From positions 45,306 to 109,305 of the forward strand of contig MU863997.1 in NCBI GenBank assembly GCA_033296885.1: DNA of 64,000 nucleotides. The letters run 5' to 3'. The notes under the pieces were generated by a model. It saw nothing but the letters and a program-made list of their open reading frames with translations, had not been told where the DNA came from and did not search any database. Shown here in pieces: positions 1 to 9,792 of the stretch; the stretch's first letter is position 1; the number at the start of each line of letters is the position of its first letter. Source of the DNA: Triangularia verruculosa. Its lineage: Eukaryota; Ascomycota; Sordariomycetes; Sordariales; Podosporaceae. A program made the position numbers and the translations under genes.

Positions 1-661
1 TGACGATAAAGCACGAAGGACCCTCCCGAAAGACTCCGATATCGTAGCTGCAAAAACATGACTCTTTTTTGTGCAAGCCTAGCTGGTGCAGGTCCACCGG
101 TTCCACGTTGCTAAAAGCTGGGGTTTATCGCATCATGGAAGTTACGTTGGCGATTAGGTTAGTGGTGATAAGCGGAGAGGGGGTCCGCTATGGTGACTTT
201 GTCGTGGACCTTGGATGAGGAAAGGGTTTGAAGGGTTTGAAGAACGAAACGGATTTTTAGTTTGAGGGCGAGGATGAATTGTGGTGAGGATTATGGGTTT
301 TCTATATCGACTTTTAGATATATGTATGAAGCTTATACTGTAGTGTTGGGAGTATGAGCCTACAACTCGCCCTTGACAATATGAAGGAGCTAAAGAAGCA
401 TACGTGCTTGATTTGGGGAAGGAACTCTGTATCGCCACGCCGGCACCCTACTCTTGACGCACCTACAGATACTGCAGGAGAAATTGATATGTCCTTCAGT
501 AGACCGGTTTCCTTCCCCATTCGATACGCTCTTCAAACTGTCGCTGGATATAGAGACGATTGACGGGAGAGATAACCATCCAGGGAGGCATCAACTGATA
601 CCAAGCTGGGAGAGGCACCATGGCGCCAGGATAGTTAAGCATACTGTGAGGGGCCCGACGC
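1..661. other. Left-edge spacer, no gene seen
   Basis: No open frame here shows coding character, intron signals or a recognisable motif. Short frames on both strands overlap one another and look like chance. The stretch probably holds the 3' flank of the decayed minus-strand gene that ends at 662. Confidence 0.4.
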
Positions 662-1380
662 TTAGCCTCCCATGGCCATGCGCCGGGCAACGATCTCCAG
701 GTCGAGCTTGTCGTCCCAGACGTAGTCGGAGAATGTGTGGTTGGAATTGACCATCTTAGATGCAGCTGTCCAATCCCCAACTGGGGTTTAAGCCCAGCCG
801 CGCGAGCGAGCGAGGATCAGCTGCACCGAGTTCCGCTCGGCTGCTCCCTCCCGAGTGACATCTGGCCGGTACTCATCCCCTCTAAGGGGCCCGGCCGAAG
901 ACCACAGAGAGTTGCATTGCTCGCACATGTCGATCATCCTTGGGCGTGCCTTCTCGGAGATGTCGAGGGGTGTCGCTGTCGACGCAATGTCTTTGCGACG
1001 CGGCATCCAGTAAAACTGTAACTTGATGCGAGTATATGGGAGCAGGCGCTCGACCCAGCACTTGGCCGACCGCTCGCGAACGGGGTGGGTTCCCGAACGG
1101 GATGCATTGTGGCTGGGGTGTCGAAGATGCCGCGGTGCGTAAGCACGTATGGCGAGAAGGGCGCGGTTTGCGCGACCTCCCCTGGAACTTCGCAGTTGGG
1201 TTCCTCCGTAGTTCGCGCTGGTACTCGCGATGGTACTCCTTGCCCTTCTGCCTCTTCCACTCGAGAAGGGCACGGGCGTTTTCCTCGAGTTCTTCGACAG
1301 TGTTCTGTCGCTGAGATGTCCTGGGGGAGTCTGGACGAAGTTGAGATAAAGCTGAGGGAGGAGTGAGTTGGGGACTAGCC
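662..1380 (-). pseudogene. Broken hypothetical protein gene
   Basis: Coding-like sequence runs down the minus strand but changes frame twice and meets one stop. Frame one (about 1380-1225) contains VEELEENARALLEWKRQKG, a charged helix. Frame two (about 1235-1085) contains FSPYVLTHRGIFDTP. Frame three (about 1090-662) contains KCWVERLLPYTRIKLQFYW and, after an in-frame TAA near 790 (inside GGGCTTAAACCCC), resumes as SDYVWDDKLDLEIVARRMAM before a final TAA at 662-664. The same frame is open on both sides of that TAA. I do not recognise the family. Either this is a decayed gene with two indels and one nonsense change, or the local sequence carries errors. Short introns were considered but no good GT...AG pairs fit the two frame changes. 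The start is not defined. Confidence 0.5.
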
Positions 1381-1644
1381 TCAAAAGAACGCTCTTTGGT
1401 ACAGTTAGAAAGTCTTATGGTGTTAGAATCGACTATAACATCACAGTATCCAATAAGACATGATTTTAAGTTTTTTGTTTTATTTCCCCAGTTACTCCCC
1501 TCCCTCCCCCTTGTAAAGTTTGCGAGACATCTACTCGCCAAATACGCACAATCAATGTGCTTGATATCTGGTTGATAACCAGCCCCCTCCCCAAAAAAAA
1601 AACTTCTTAACACCAGTATATAAAAAGGGCATAGTAGAACCCAA

Positions 1645-1971
1645 TCACAAGATCTCGTCCTCTTCATCCTCCTCTCCAATCTCCTGCTTGCCAACTGCAC
1701 CATCAAGGTCTGAGCTAAAGCCAACATTCTCCTCCTCAACCCTCAACCCAAAAGCATCAAGCCCTTCCTCTCCCGGCACCGGCCCACCATTATCAGTCCT
1801 AACATCAACTCTCGTCCACCAAGCAGCAGCTTCATAACTCCCATCAAACAGTTCGGTCCTGTTGCCATTCACATCATGCCGTCTGCATACGAGCCCGTCC
1901 CTAGCATAATCCCACCGGTACTCATACTGCTCCCTTGGGGCAATGATAGGTAGCTGGCGCTGCCAAGTACC
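1645..1971 (-). other. Orphan conserved-looking C-terminal segment after second in-frame TAG
   Basis: An open stretch of 108 codons in exactly the same frame as nth1 and the acidic array, separated from the latter only by the TAG at 1972-1974. It begins GTWQRQLPIIAPREQYEYRW, continues through WDYARDGLVCRRHDVNG and SYEAAAWWTRVDVRTDNGG, and ends in an acidic tail. The aromatic-rich core looks folded, unlike the low-complexity array before it. There is no in-frame ATG near its beginning, so it cannot easily be a free-standing gene. It may be the true C-terminus of the upstream protein, reached by readthrough, splicing or in strains without the TAG. Domain family not recognised. Confidence 0.45.
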
Positions 1972-3141
1972 CTAGCCGTCATCTTCGCCGTCATCCTCGC
2001 CGTCGGAGGGTCCCGCAACGAAATATCCAAACTGCATGTTGTCGTCGAATTGGAAGTGGTAGTTGGGCTCGTCCTCTTCAGATTCGGAGTCAGAGGGGTC
2101 AGAGTCTGTGGTAGACACGCCGTTGTAGAGGTAGAAGCCATCTTCAAAGAAGGTCAAGTCCGAGTGGGAGTGGAAGTTAGTATTCACGATAGTGCTAGCG
2201 TCAGAACTGGAAACTTCAGACGCAAGGTCTTCGTCATCGTTGACGGGTTGCTGGACGTTGTGGTCGGAGACTTGCGCTTGGTCTTTTTCATCTTCTGTGG
2301 CGGGGATGTCCTCCAAGCTGGCAACATCAGACTCGGGGTTTTCGTCTTTGACGACAGGTTGTTGTGGGGAGTAATCCAAGCCGTAGTCAGAGGAAAGATC
2401 GTCTTCCCAGAGGTATCGCTCGATGTCGTAGTCAGAGCCGTAATTGAAGTCCTCTTCGATGGGGGACATTTCGGCGTCAGGCTGCGAACTGATGTCATAG
2501 CCAGGGTCGGAATCCTCCTCTTTAACCGGGACGTGCTCAGCGGTGTGGAAGCCAGCGCCATCGCCATAATCAGAATCTCCATCCTTGATAGAGACCTCGT
2601 CGTCGGAATAAAGGTCGGAGCCTGACCACTCATTAGAGTCTTCCTCCTTGACCGAGGCCTCATCATCAGAGAGGGGGCCGGTGACATCGCCATCATAATC
2701 ATCTTCCTCCTTGACAGAGACGTCGTCATCAGAATGAGAGCCAGTACCATCGCCATAGTTAGTATCTTCTTCCTTTATATAGCCGTCGTCTTGGGAGTGC
2801 AAGTCAGAGCCAACACTATCGTCAAAATCTTCCTCTTTGATAGAGACGTCGTCAGCTGAATGAGAACTGAAGCCATCCCAGGAATCGGAATCTTCCTCCT
2901 TTATATAGACGCCATCATCGTAGTCTTCCTCCTTTATATAGACGCCATCATCGGAATCTTCCTCTTTGATAGAGACGCCATCATCGGAATCTTCCTCTTT
3001 GATAGAAACGTCGTCGGAGGAATGAGAACTGGAGCCTTCCCAGGAATCGGAATCCTCCTCCTTTATCTCTTCCTTGACGGATACCCAGTCGCAGTCGGAG
3101 TCATGCTCAGAAGCAAATCGAAAGTCGTCACCGGACTCATC
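1972..3141 (-). other. Acidic SUMO-consensus array in frame with nth1
   Basis: 389 open codons directly downstream of the nth1 TAG, in the same frame. The translation is a repeat of acidic Ser/Asp blocks and the tetrapeptide I/V-K-E-E: twelve copies of psi-K-x-E are visible, mostly as SIKEEDSDD, YIKEED or SVKEED. That is the SUMO conjugation consensus followed by acidic or phosphorylatable residues. Some units have lost the lysine (SPIEED) or the glutamate (SIKDGD). There is no in-frame ATG in the first ~210 codons, only one within AEMSPIEED, so an independent translation start is unlikely. The nth1 tail before the TAG carries the same kind of motif, so array and gene look like one unit. The frame closes at the TAG at 1972-1974. 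Confidence 0.55.
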
Positions 3142-5133
3142 CTAAGAGTCTTCCTGCTTGACGCTGGACTCTCTCTTGACTCCTCTTCTGTCAGGGATGT
3201 TGGCCGGGATTCTAGCCCGCTGCCGGCTGGTCTCCGTCTTCACCTCAACTTTGACCTCTGTCTTGACACCGGCACCGTCTTCAGAGTCATCTTCGTCCAC
3301 TTCGTGCTTGGCTTCGACCTTGACCTCAGCATCAGGCCTAGCAGGTATGTGCGCTGGGATGCGAGTTCGGCGTCTGGAGGGCTCAGGCTTCACCTCGACC
3401 TTGACTTCAGCGTCGGATTCCCCAGACTCGTCGAAGTCTTCAGGATGCTCTCTGGCGGGAATTCTGGCTCGTCGTCTAATAGGCTCCGTCTTTACTTCGA
3501 CTTTGACCTCGGGGCTGTCCGCCATCTCGACGTCCTCTTCCTCCTCTTTCTTGACCATGTCATCATCAAGGTCGTCGACTTCGTTCTTAACAGATGTTGT
3601 ATGGGGAACACTGCGTGCCACCTCGACGTCTTCCTCATCCTTAATAACAGGCTTGACATCCTGCTCGACTGATGGAATAGCGACGTTTGACGCCCCGTCG
3701 AGTTGCGGCATCGGCTCAGGCTGGACATCGCCCGGCGGCGGGGGCATACCCTGATCGACAACCTCAGTCTTCACAGTCCGCTGCTCCTCTCTCTTAACCA
3801 CCACACCACCTTCCTCGTCCTCGTCAATTTCCATCTTCTCCACAACTTCCTCTTCCTTCTTCACAGCCTCTCTTCTCTTCTTCCCCTCGTTGACCTTCTT
3901 CCTATCCGCCGCCTTACAAAGACCCTTGAGTCCCAACTCACAATCACCGCACCTCCTTCCAACAGGTAAGCACACACTCTGTCCCAGCCCAACCAACAGC
4001 CAGTTAATCTCCTTCCACTTGTCCTTAGGCAACCAGCTCTGCAAAGCCATTCTCGTCTCCTCCGGCGTCTTGGTTTCCTTCGGCCCAGTCCAGCCCCAGT
4101 AGTTGGTAATGCGGTGGACGTGAACATCGACACCGATTCCCTCGACTCTGTTCCAACCATTCTCAGCGGACATGCACAGATGCGCCATCTTGGGGCCTAC
4201 ACCAGGCAGCGACACCAATCCTTCAATGGTAGGCGGAATATCGCCGTTGAACTTGTCCTTCAAGATCTGGGCTGTTTGAAGCAGGTACTTGGTCTTGTTG
4301 TTGTGGAAGCCGACTTTACCGATCAGTTCATTGAGAACGGCAGGAGGGCAGTGGAGCATGTTGTCCAGGTTCAAGCCAACTGGTGCGCCAGGTTCGAATG
4401 GTGGGAGCTCAGTATGGAGTCGCTTCATCGCTTCAGCATTGACTGTGTCCTTGGTTTGTGAGGACAGCATGAGCGCGACGAGGGTGTGGAATCGGCGATC
4501 CTTGACTGTGGAATTGGGGTCGGCAAGGCGCTCACAGCCCATGGTATCGACAGCAGCATTGGCGGCGGGGCCATTGATGCGCATTTCTTTCACCAGGTCA
4601 TAGATCTTCTCCCAGTCGCTTGGAGGCTGGATTGTGACGGCGCCAGAGGGCGAGGTTATTCGGCGGGCTGGCTTGCGCGCGCGACCGCGAGGCGTGGGCT
4701 TGGACTCCTCTTTGATGGCCGACTTGATGTCTTCATTGTCGGAGAGCGAGGAGAGGAAATCGGAGTCGGAGGCTGGCTCAGATTTGACGACTGCGCGCTC
4801 GGTTTTCACTCGAGTGGTGCGCCTGACTGGAGAGGATTGAATGGCCTCGGAAGTGGTGATCGCGCTGGTGGCAGTTGTTCGCCGGCGCTTTGCTGCTCTG
4901 GTTGTCGTGATCGCATCTTCGATATCCGACCCAATCGACATTTTGACGTCATCTTTATCTTCACCGTCGCTTTCCTCCACCTTGGCGAAGCTCGAACTGG
5001 GGCTGGCATTGGTGTTGTACGAGAAGCGCGCGGCGAGAGTCGAAGTTCGCGATGATCGCCGTAGTGGCGTCGATGTACTGGAGGCACTCTCAAAGAGACG
5101 CGCAGTCTCCCTAGCAACTCGCGACGTTCTCAT
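3142..5133 (-). CDS. nth1: Endonuclease III homologue (DNA glycosylase/AP lyase) with SUMO-motif tail
   Basis: Base-excision repair enzyme removing oxidised pyrimidines and cutting the abasic site; nuclear and/or mitochondrial in fungi. Single exon, 663 aa. I start at ATG 5133 (MRTSRVARE); the frame upstream has no ATG. Residues about 170-410 hold the HhH-GPD core: the hairpin LPGVGPKMA with the Schiff-base lysine near K315, the catalytic aspartate near D336 in GVDVHVHRITNYW, and an iron-sulfur cluster motif with cysteines near 388, 395, 398 and 406 (spacing 6-2-7, slightly longer than the usual 6-2-5). Beyond residue 410 there is a 250-residue charged tail with 16 psi-K-x-E motifs (VKTE, VKVE, VKPE, IKDE and similar) and three copies of an R-R-x-R-I-P-A-like block. 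The N-terminus adds VKTE, VKSE and IKEE. The frame stays open beyond the TAG stop. Confidence 0.9.
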   Translation of the reverse strand: MRTSRVARETARLFESASSTSTPLRRSSRTSTLAARFSYNTNASPSSSFAKVEESDGEDKDDVKMSIGSDIEDAITTTRAAKRRRTTATSAITTSEAIQSSPVRRTTRVKTERAVVKSEPASDSDFLSSLSDNEDIKSAIKEESKPTPRGRARKPARRITSPSGAVTIQPPSDWEKIYDLVKEMRINGPAANAAVDTMGCERLADPNSTVKDRRFHTLVALMLSSQTKDTVNAEAMKRLHTELPPFEPGAPVGLNLDNMLHCPPAVLNELIGKVGFHNNKTKYLLQTAQILKDKFNGDIPPTIEGLVSLPGVGPKMAHLCMSAENGWNRVEGIGVDVHVHRITNYWGWTGPKETKTPEETRMALQSWLPKDKWKEINWLLVGLGQSVCLPVGRRCGDCELGLKGLCKAADRKKVNEGKKRREAVKKEEEVVEKMEIDEDEEGGVVVKREEQRTVKTEVVDQGMPPPPGDVQPEPMPQLDGASNVAIPSVEQDVKPVIKDEEDVEVARSVPHTTSVKNEVDDLDDDMVKKEEEEDVEMADSPEVKVEVKTEPIRRRARIPAREHPEDFDESGESDAEVKVEVKPEPSRRRTRIPAHIPARPDAEVKVEAKHEVDEDDSEDGAGVKTEVKVEVKTETSRQRARIPANIPDRRGVKRESSVKQEDS

Positions 5134-6168
5134 CTTTGCGACTTTTGGTTGGTGGTGCTGGTGTTTGTTGGAGTCGTGACAAGCTGCAGCCACAACAGTT
5201 TGGGAGACGCGTTGGGGCTGTTAAATTGAAGAAGCTTGGGCTTTTTCGGTCAACCGTGATTGGCTGAGAAAAAGTGGCGCTCTGCTTCCAAGCTGTCGGG
5301 TTCGGAAGGTTTACCGGCGCTAGCACTATTTTGGTGCTAGCGCAAAGCCCACGTGGCGATCTGCGACAGCGGAAATCTTATTGGGTGGGGGAGCGGGTCC
5401 TAATTTCCATTTGCAACGGTGCACGAGCGGTTTGCGACACCGTCAGCACAGCGTCGTACAAGCAGGAATATGGGTTCCAAGCGGAAGTGACTCCGAAGTG
5501 AATTTGACTGCCCCACAAAAAGAACAATAGGACGGATAGGTTCACGATAGGAATGCCAGTGAGGTGGCTCAACACAGTGAATATCACGATGCCAGCTGGC
5601 AGGCAGCCCTGGCCTCCATAGATTTCCCAGATATACAAGGCCGATCAACATCTTTAAATGCCCAGAAGCTATCTTACCACCTTACGATACTTATCGACAA
5701 TTCCTCCAGGCTGATTGGCCTGTTAGGGTAGTAGTCCACAACATGACCACCAAGCTCACCACATCCATCCCATTTCACCTCAGGTAGTCTCAAACCACAC
5801 CCTCACGAGAAAGTCGGGGAAAATGAGGCATACTGCCCATGGAGCTTCGCTCCAATTAGGGGCATGAAAAGGTCCACTTTTCATCCATGTCCCCACCACC
5901 TAGGCCACAAATCATGACATGTGTGGTCCCTCTGGGGTTCTCGCCCTGATACAGAGACGCCTCATTACAAGAAGCTCTATGGTGATGCGATCCAGCCCTA
6001 CATCCCCGGTATAATGAGGCACTGATTCGGAAGTGATCCCGACTTTAACACCATAGAGCTTCTTGTAATGAGGCGCCTCTGTATCAGGGCCTGTGTGTGG
6101 AAAGGAAGCATATCTGTTTCCAGCCAGTATCTCAGGGCATCAGCAACTTTATCTCTAGTAATCTTTCT
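5134..6168. other. Spacer between nth1 and a decayed gene
   Basis: Holds the presumed nth1 promoter just above 5133 and a strong inverted repeat at 5943-6090 listed separately. No credible coding frame was found. Confidence 0.4.
5943..6090. repeat. 42-bp near-perfect inverted repeat (hairpin)
   Basis: The left arm 5943-5984 (beginning GCCCTGATACAGAGACGCC) and the right arm 6049-6090 are reverse complements with one mismatch in 42 (T versus C in the middle of GAGGCG). The spacer is 64 bp. The arms have no coding sense. The arrangement fits the termini of a small MITE-like element or a foldback structure. No convincing target-site duplication is visible beside the arms, so the mobile-element reading remains open. 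Confidence 0.8.
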
Positions 6169-6786
6169 TTATTTCTTTTCGCCCAAGTTCCAGTCACCAG
6201 TCATAGGTGCCTCTAACTGCCTCAGCAGTTTGTAGATAACGGCTAAGGGGATGGTGTAGGTGATGAAGTCAGTATATGCTCTCTCGCATACCCTCTTCAA
6301 TTCCAGTGTTTGAACTGCATCAGCGTGTGACCACCTGAATCTGCTCACAGTGGTGTGGAGCCGGATCCGAGATGGTGGATCTTTACTCGCAAACGACCAA
6401 CCTTCACCATTTTGACCTTGATTTCTCCCGAAATCAACACAACAAGATGAATTTATATTCAGAATCGCGCGGGGGCGCGCAAACCTCCCTAGTTACTATG
6501 GCTTCTTCCCCCGGCCCCTAGTGAACAAAGACAAGAATAACAGAAATAACCTCCGCTCGCAAACGCTGCTTTCCCCGTGATCATCCGTGTCCCTGGTGCC
6601 GAAACGCTGCTAATCCAGTCGTTATAAACCTGGAAGCTGCCGCAGAGTCGTGAGTGCATCGTCTCCGACACGGGTGAAGTTCTGCAGCCGCTGGTCCCTG
6701 GCTTCACGAGTGATGGCAGCAATGGCTTTCAACTGGCCCCAATTGGGCTGGCTGCACCCGAATAAGATGGTGAAGGGGCTAGACAT
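6169..6786 (-). pseudogene. Probable decayed or mis-framed small gene
   Basis: Three coding-like blocks follow each other on the minus strand. The first starts at ATG 6786 (MSSPFTILFGCSQPNWGQLK) and runs through RVGDDALTTLRQLPGL to a TAA. The second, one frame over, continues as VYNDWISSVSAPGTRMITGK without a gap. The third (about 6480-6169) contains GWSFASKDPPSRIRLHTTV and AYTDFITYTIPLAVIYKLL and ends in TAA at 6169-6171. The blocks are contiguous in sense but not in frame, so indels or unrecognised short introns interrupt the gene. Family not recognised. The third block lacks an ATG and could be a separate exon. Confidence 0.35.
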
Positions 6787-7578
6787 CTGGATCCTCTTCG
6801 GGTTGATGTGTTTGTCTTACTCTTCGTGGAGACAGCGGTATATTTGCCGTGTACTTCTTGGCAGTGGGTGATGTAAGACTTCTTCATATTGGTGTGAAAG
6901 ATGATGTGTTGTTCAAGAGGAGAGCGAAGCTAACGATCGTGGTGTACCGAGAACGAGAGAGTGATATGCCAGGAGACGATGTCAGACATCACGGTATTGT
7001 CAAACCACTCCTACCAAGACCTCTTGAATCTAAGGTCATCCTTGACGAAGGCCGAAGCATTGATGGACGGCACTATCCGGGCATTATGGGAAAAGAACGA
7101 CAATAGCACATAGAACGAAATAACAACTGGTTGCGCCAAGGTCATGTCTCCGGAGACTGTAGGTTGTTTACCCAGCAGTCTCTCTTCTTCCAGTATAAAA
7201 ATAAGCAGTCCATCCTTCATTCACCTCAATCATTTCGCCTTTAATCTCCAACATTTACCCACAGTCCTCCTACACAACATATACCTAGCTTCATCTGGAC
7301 TTAAGCCCAGCTTCAGACCAAAGCCTCGAGAACAAGAGCGGTTAAACCGCTGTTTTTCATTTGAACTTGATGAGAGGCACCATATACAGGTAGACGTACT
7401 AATCTCGTAAACAGAGCACAGAAAATATCTTTATGTATCATTTGCTCTCCTTCTAAACTTGCTAAAACAATGATCCCACCCAAAAACTCCCGCTATCTAT
7501 ACCAATATCCAAAACCAAACGCCTACAACAAAGCCCCACCTGGGTATTACCTCCCTCCTCTCTCCCACTCTAATCTCC
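6787..7578. other. Spacer, no gene seen
   Basis: Contains the 3' flank of the lipase gene and the upstream flank of the decayed gene. Open frames here (for example 6849-7106) lack recognisable features. Confidence 0.35.
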
Positions 7579-9015
7579 TCAAGCCAAAAACTCATCCTTC
7601 GCCCAGTGCCTCAAAACCACCCACCCCTCCTCAAACCCCTTCTTATCCGTCCTCACAATAATCGCAGCATGGCTATGCCTCGCATTATGGATCCAAACCG
7701 GATACTTCCTCCAACCCAGCTTGTCCAACGCCTGAATCGCCGCGAACTGATACGGCGCCAACGCCAGCGTTGGCCACTGTGAATGTGACTGCTTCCTTTC
7801 CAGCGAGAGAAGGTTCCTATCCTCCGTGCTGTTATCATCTCCATCATCCTCTGACAACCCCAGGTAGTGCTGATTCTGTGAGTTGTTAATGTTCTCGTAG
7901 GCGTCCTCCACCGCCTCGCGCATTTCCTTGATCCAGAGGTTGACTCTGTATCCTTCCACCTTGATACCGGCAAGTCCGCTCTCATGGAGCTTTACGCGCT
8001 GGGAGGACCGGACTGTTTGGATCGCGGCGTTGGTGAAGAAAGCTAGGAGCGCGACCGGGACGAAGACGACTATCGTGGCGATAATCGGGACTCGCTTGGC
8101 CCATTTCTCGACGGATTGCAGCAGAGGTTCTGCGTCTCTTGGCGCGGCGGGTGACACTGGGTTCTTTGGGTCAAGGAGGACGTCGTCGTAACCTGGTAGA
8201 GGGTTGGCCTTGACTTTGAACATGTCTACGTATGGGTCGTTCTTCGTGATGCCTGTGGTGTAATGAACGGCGCTTCTATCGTTTACGATATTGGTGTAGA
8301 GCGTTCGCCGTTGGAATCGAGCCAGACCAGCCATGAAGATCGATTTTGGGTCTGCGAGGACAGCCACAAGGGGCTTTCCAGTGTCGCGGAACTCGTCGAT
8401 GCCAAATAGTTGCCGACCAGACATGCATAGTGTTCGTGCGCCGAGGCTGTTCCATATCCTATCCGACCATCCGCGCAGGGGAGCTCGCACGCCGAGAAAG
8501 GGGCTGGCGAAGGCAGTGAAGTTCTATGTCGCCGTGTCAGTATTTAGTCTCCCTGGCTTGTCAAGGCTGTCGGCCGCCATACCTTGCACTCGAGGTCATC
8601 CAGAACACCCCGCGCATGTAGCAGTCCAATCGCATATCTTGCGACAAGTCCGCCAAGCGAGTAGCCAGCAACGCTGATCTTCTTGATATTTCCTCCCTTG
8701 CTCTTGATCAACGCCAACTCCTCCTCAATCTCCAGACACACGCGCTCGCCACCAAGTTCGATGCCATCGTAGGTAAACGACCCCGAGTTCCGCTTTGCGA
8801 CGAGAATGTGTAGCTTATTCGGAGGGAATTGATCGCGCAGTGCCTTGGCAACGTTCTTCATATGATTTGGGTTTCCCCAGAGCTAAAATTGAACAACAAA
8901 ACATGTCAGTGGCGGATCTAGCGGTAGGAAAACTTGCGCCATTGACAAAACATACCCCGTGGACCAGCACGCACAGGTGGTCAGCCTCCGGTGTTCCGCC
9001 CGAGTATTCGTCCAT
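7579..9015 (-). CDS. DUF676 serine lipase, Lpl1-like
   Basis: Alpha/beta hydrolase of the DUF676 family, related to yeast Lpl1 (lipid-droplet phospholipase, YOR059C) and Rog1. Three exons give 434 aa: 8956-9015, 8583-8882 and 7579-8523. Introns begin GTATGT and GTATGG and end TTTTAG and CATAG. The oxyanion region LCVLVHG lies at the end of exon 1, split from LWGNPNHM by intron 1. The nucleophile elbow GYSLGG places the serine near residue 95. DEFRDTGKPL and the FASPFLG region fit the family. A hydrophobic segment (IIATIVVFVPVALLAFF) near residue 280 could anchor it to a membrane or lipid droplet. The C-terminus (HAAIIVRTDKKGFEEG then WVVLRHW) matches the conserved tail of fungal members. Start chosen at the ATG just ahead of the hydrolase core. 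Confidence 0.88.
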
Positions 9016-9792
9016 GGCTCGCGATGTGTTTGCTGCCCGTCAGCAGTTCGAAATTAGTCTATCACAAAAAGAGGCAAGAAAGCGATGTCAAGCAATGGAA
9101 ACAAGATGACAGATCGTTGCGATTTTGTATACAGAGACTGACGCGGCCGCATGCGGTTTCCGAAATCCGAGAGTGTCTCATGAAGGCCTGTGGCAGAGCG
9201 AGCGGCAGCTGAGACACTGCTGCGGCCAGCTACGTCAGCAGCCCGCCGCCTTGGCTCATCACCCGGAGATAAGCTATTTAGGGGGGGGTTTAAGGTGGGG
9301 GCAGTGCGGGAGGGCTTCTGCAGCGGGAACCGGCGGGCCGGGTTCTAGAGTTCGTCCGATGTGCGATTTGACGATCTAGTTATTTATCATAAGATGGTAG
9401 TTGGTAAGACTCGAGATCATGATCGTGGTAAGTTTGGAAGAATATTGGAAGTGATTCAATGTGATTGGCGTTGAGTCTGATCATAACTAAGACCTGTCAT
9501 ATCAGCAGCACGCTCTCAAGCTGTCATGTGGACGAGTGGTCGTGATCTTGTAGAGCGGATGCGCAGGTACCTAGGTAGCTAAGTGGGCTGGCAGACAGTC
9601 GATTACCGGGTACCTATATGTGAACTCTTGCTGAAATGGTTGATACCTTAACCACTTTGCGCTCTTCAAGTGTCATGGAAAGCGATCATGGTCTAGATCA
9701 TCGGGAAATCCCATTCATATCAGTTGTAGAATGTCATCATAAATGGTGCCAAAGCATTCTCTTCTTGCGATTCAGTATATAGTATAACTGAT
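9016..9792. other. Spacer, no gene seen
   Basis: Region upstream of the lipase and downstream of the GTPase gene. Contains a G-run (GGGGGGG near 9280) but no coding signal that I can support. The frame extending below 9793 is intron readthrough of the GTPase gene. Confidence 0.35.

Noticed and set aside
2050..2625. 191-codon plus-strand frame opposite the acidic array
   Set aside because: Antisense of a low-complexity Asp/Glu/Ser coding repeat; valine/glycine-rich translation typical of such shadows.
3142..3144. Genome-wide reassignment of TAG as a sense codon
   Set aside because: pmp3, pgc1, the GTPase and Boi genes end at TAG exactly where family length predicts.
3142..3200. Spliced intron ending at CTCTTAG that removes the first nth1 TAG
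   Set aside because: No good donor or branch site; the candidate GTGAAG donors fall inside VKTE codons of the repeat. Kept only as a minor alternative in the finding.
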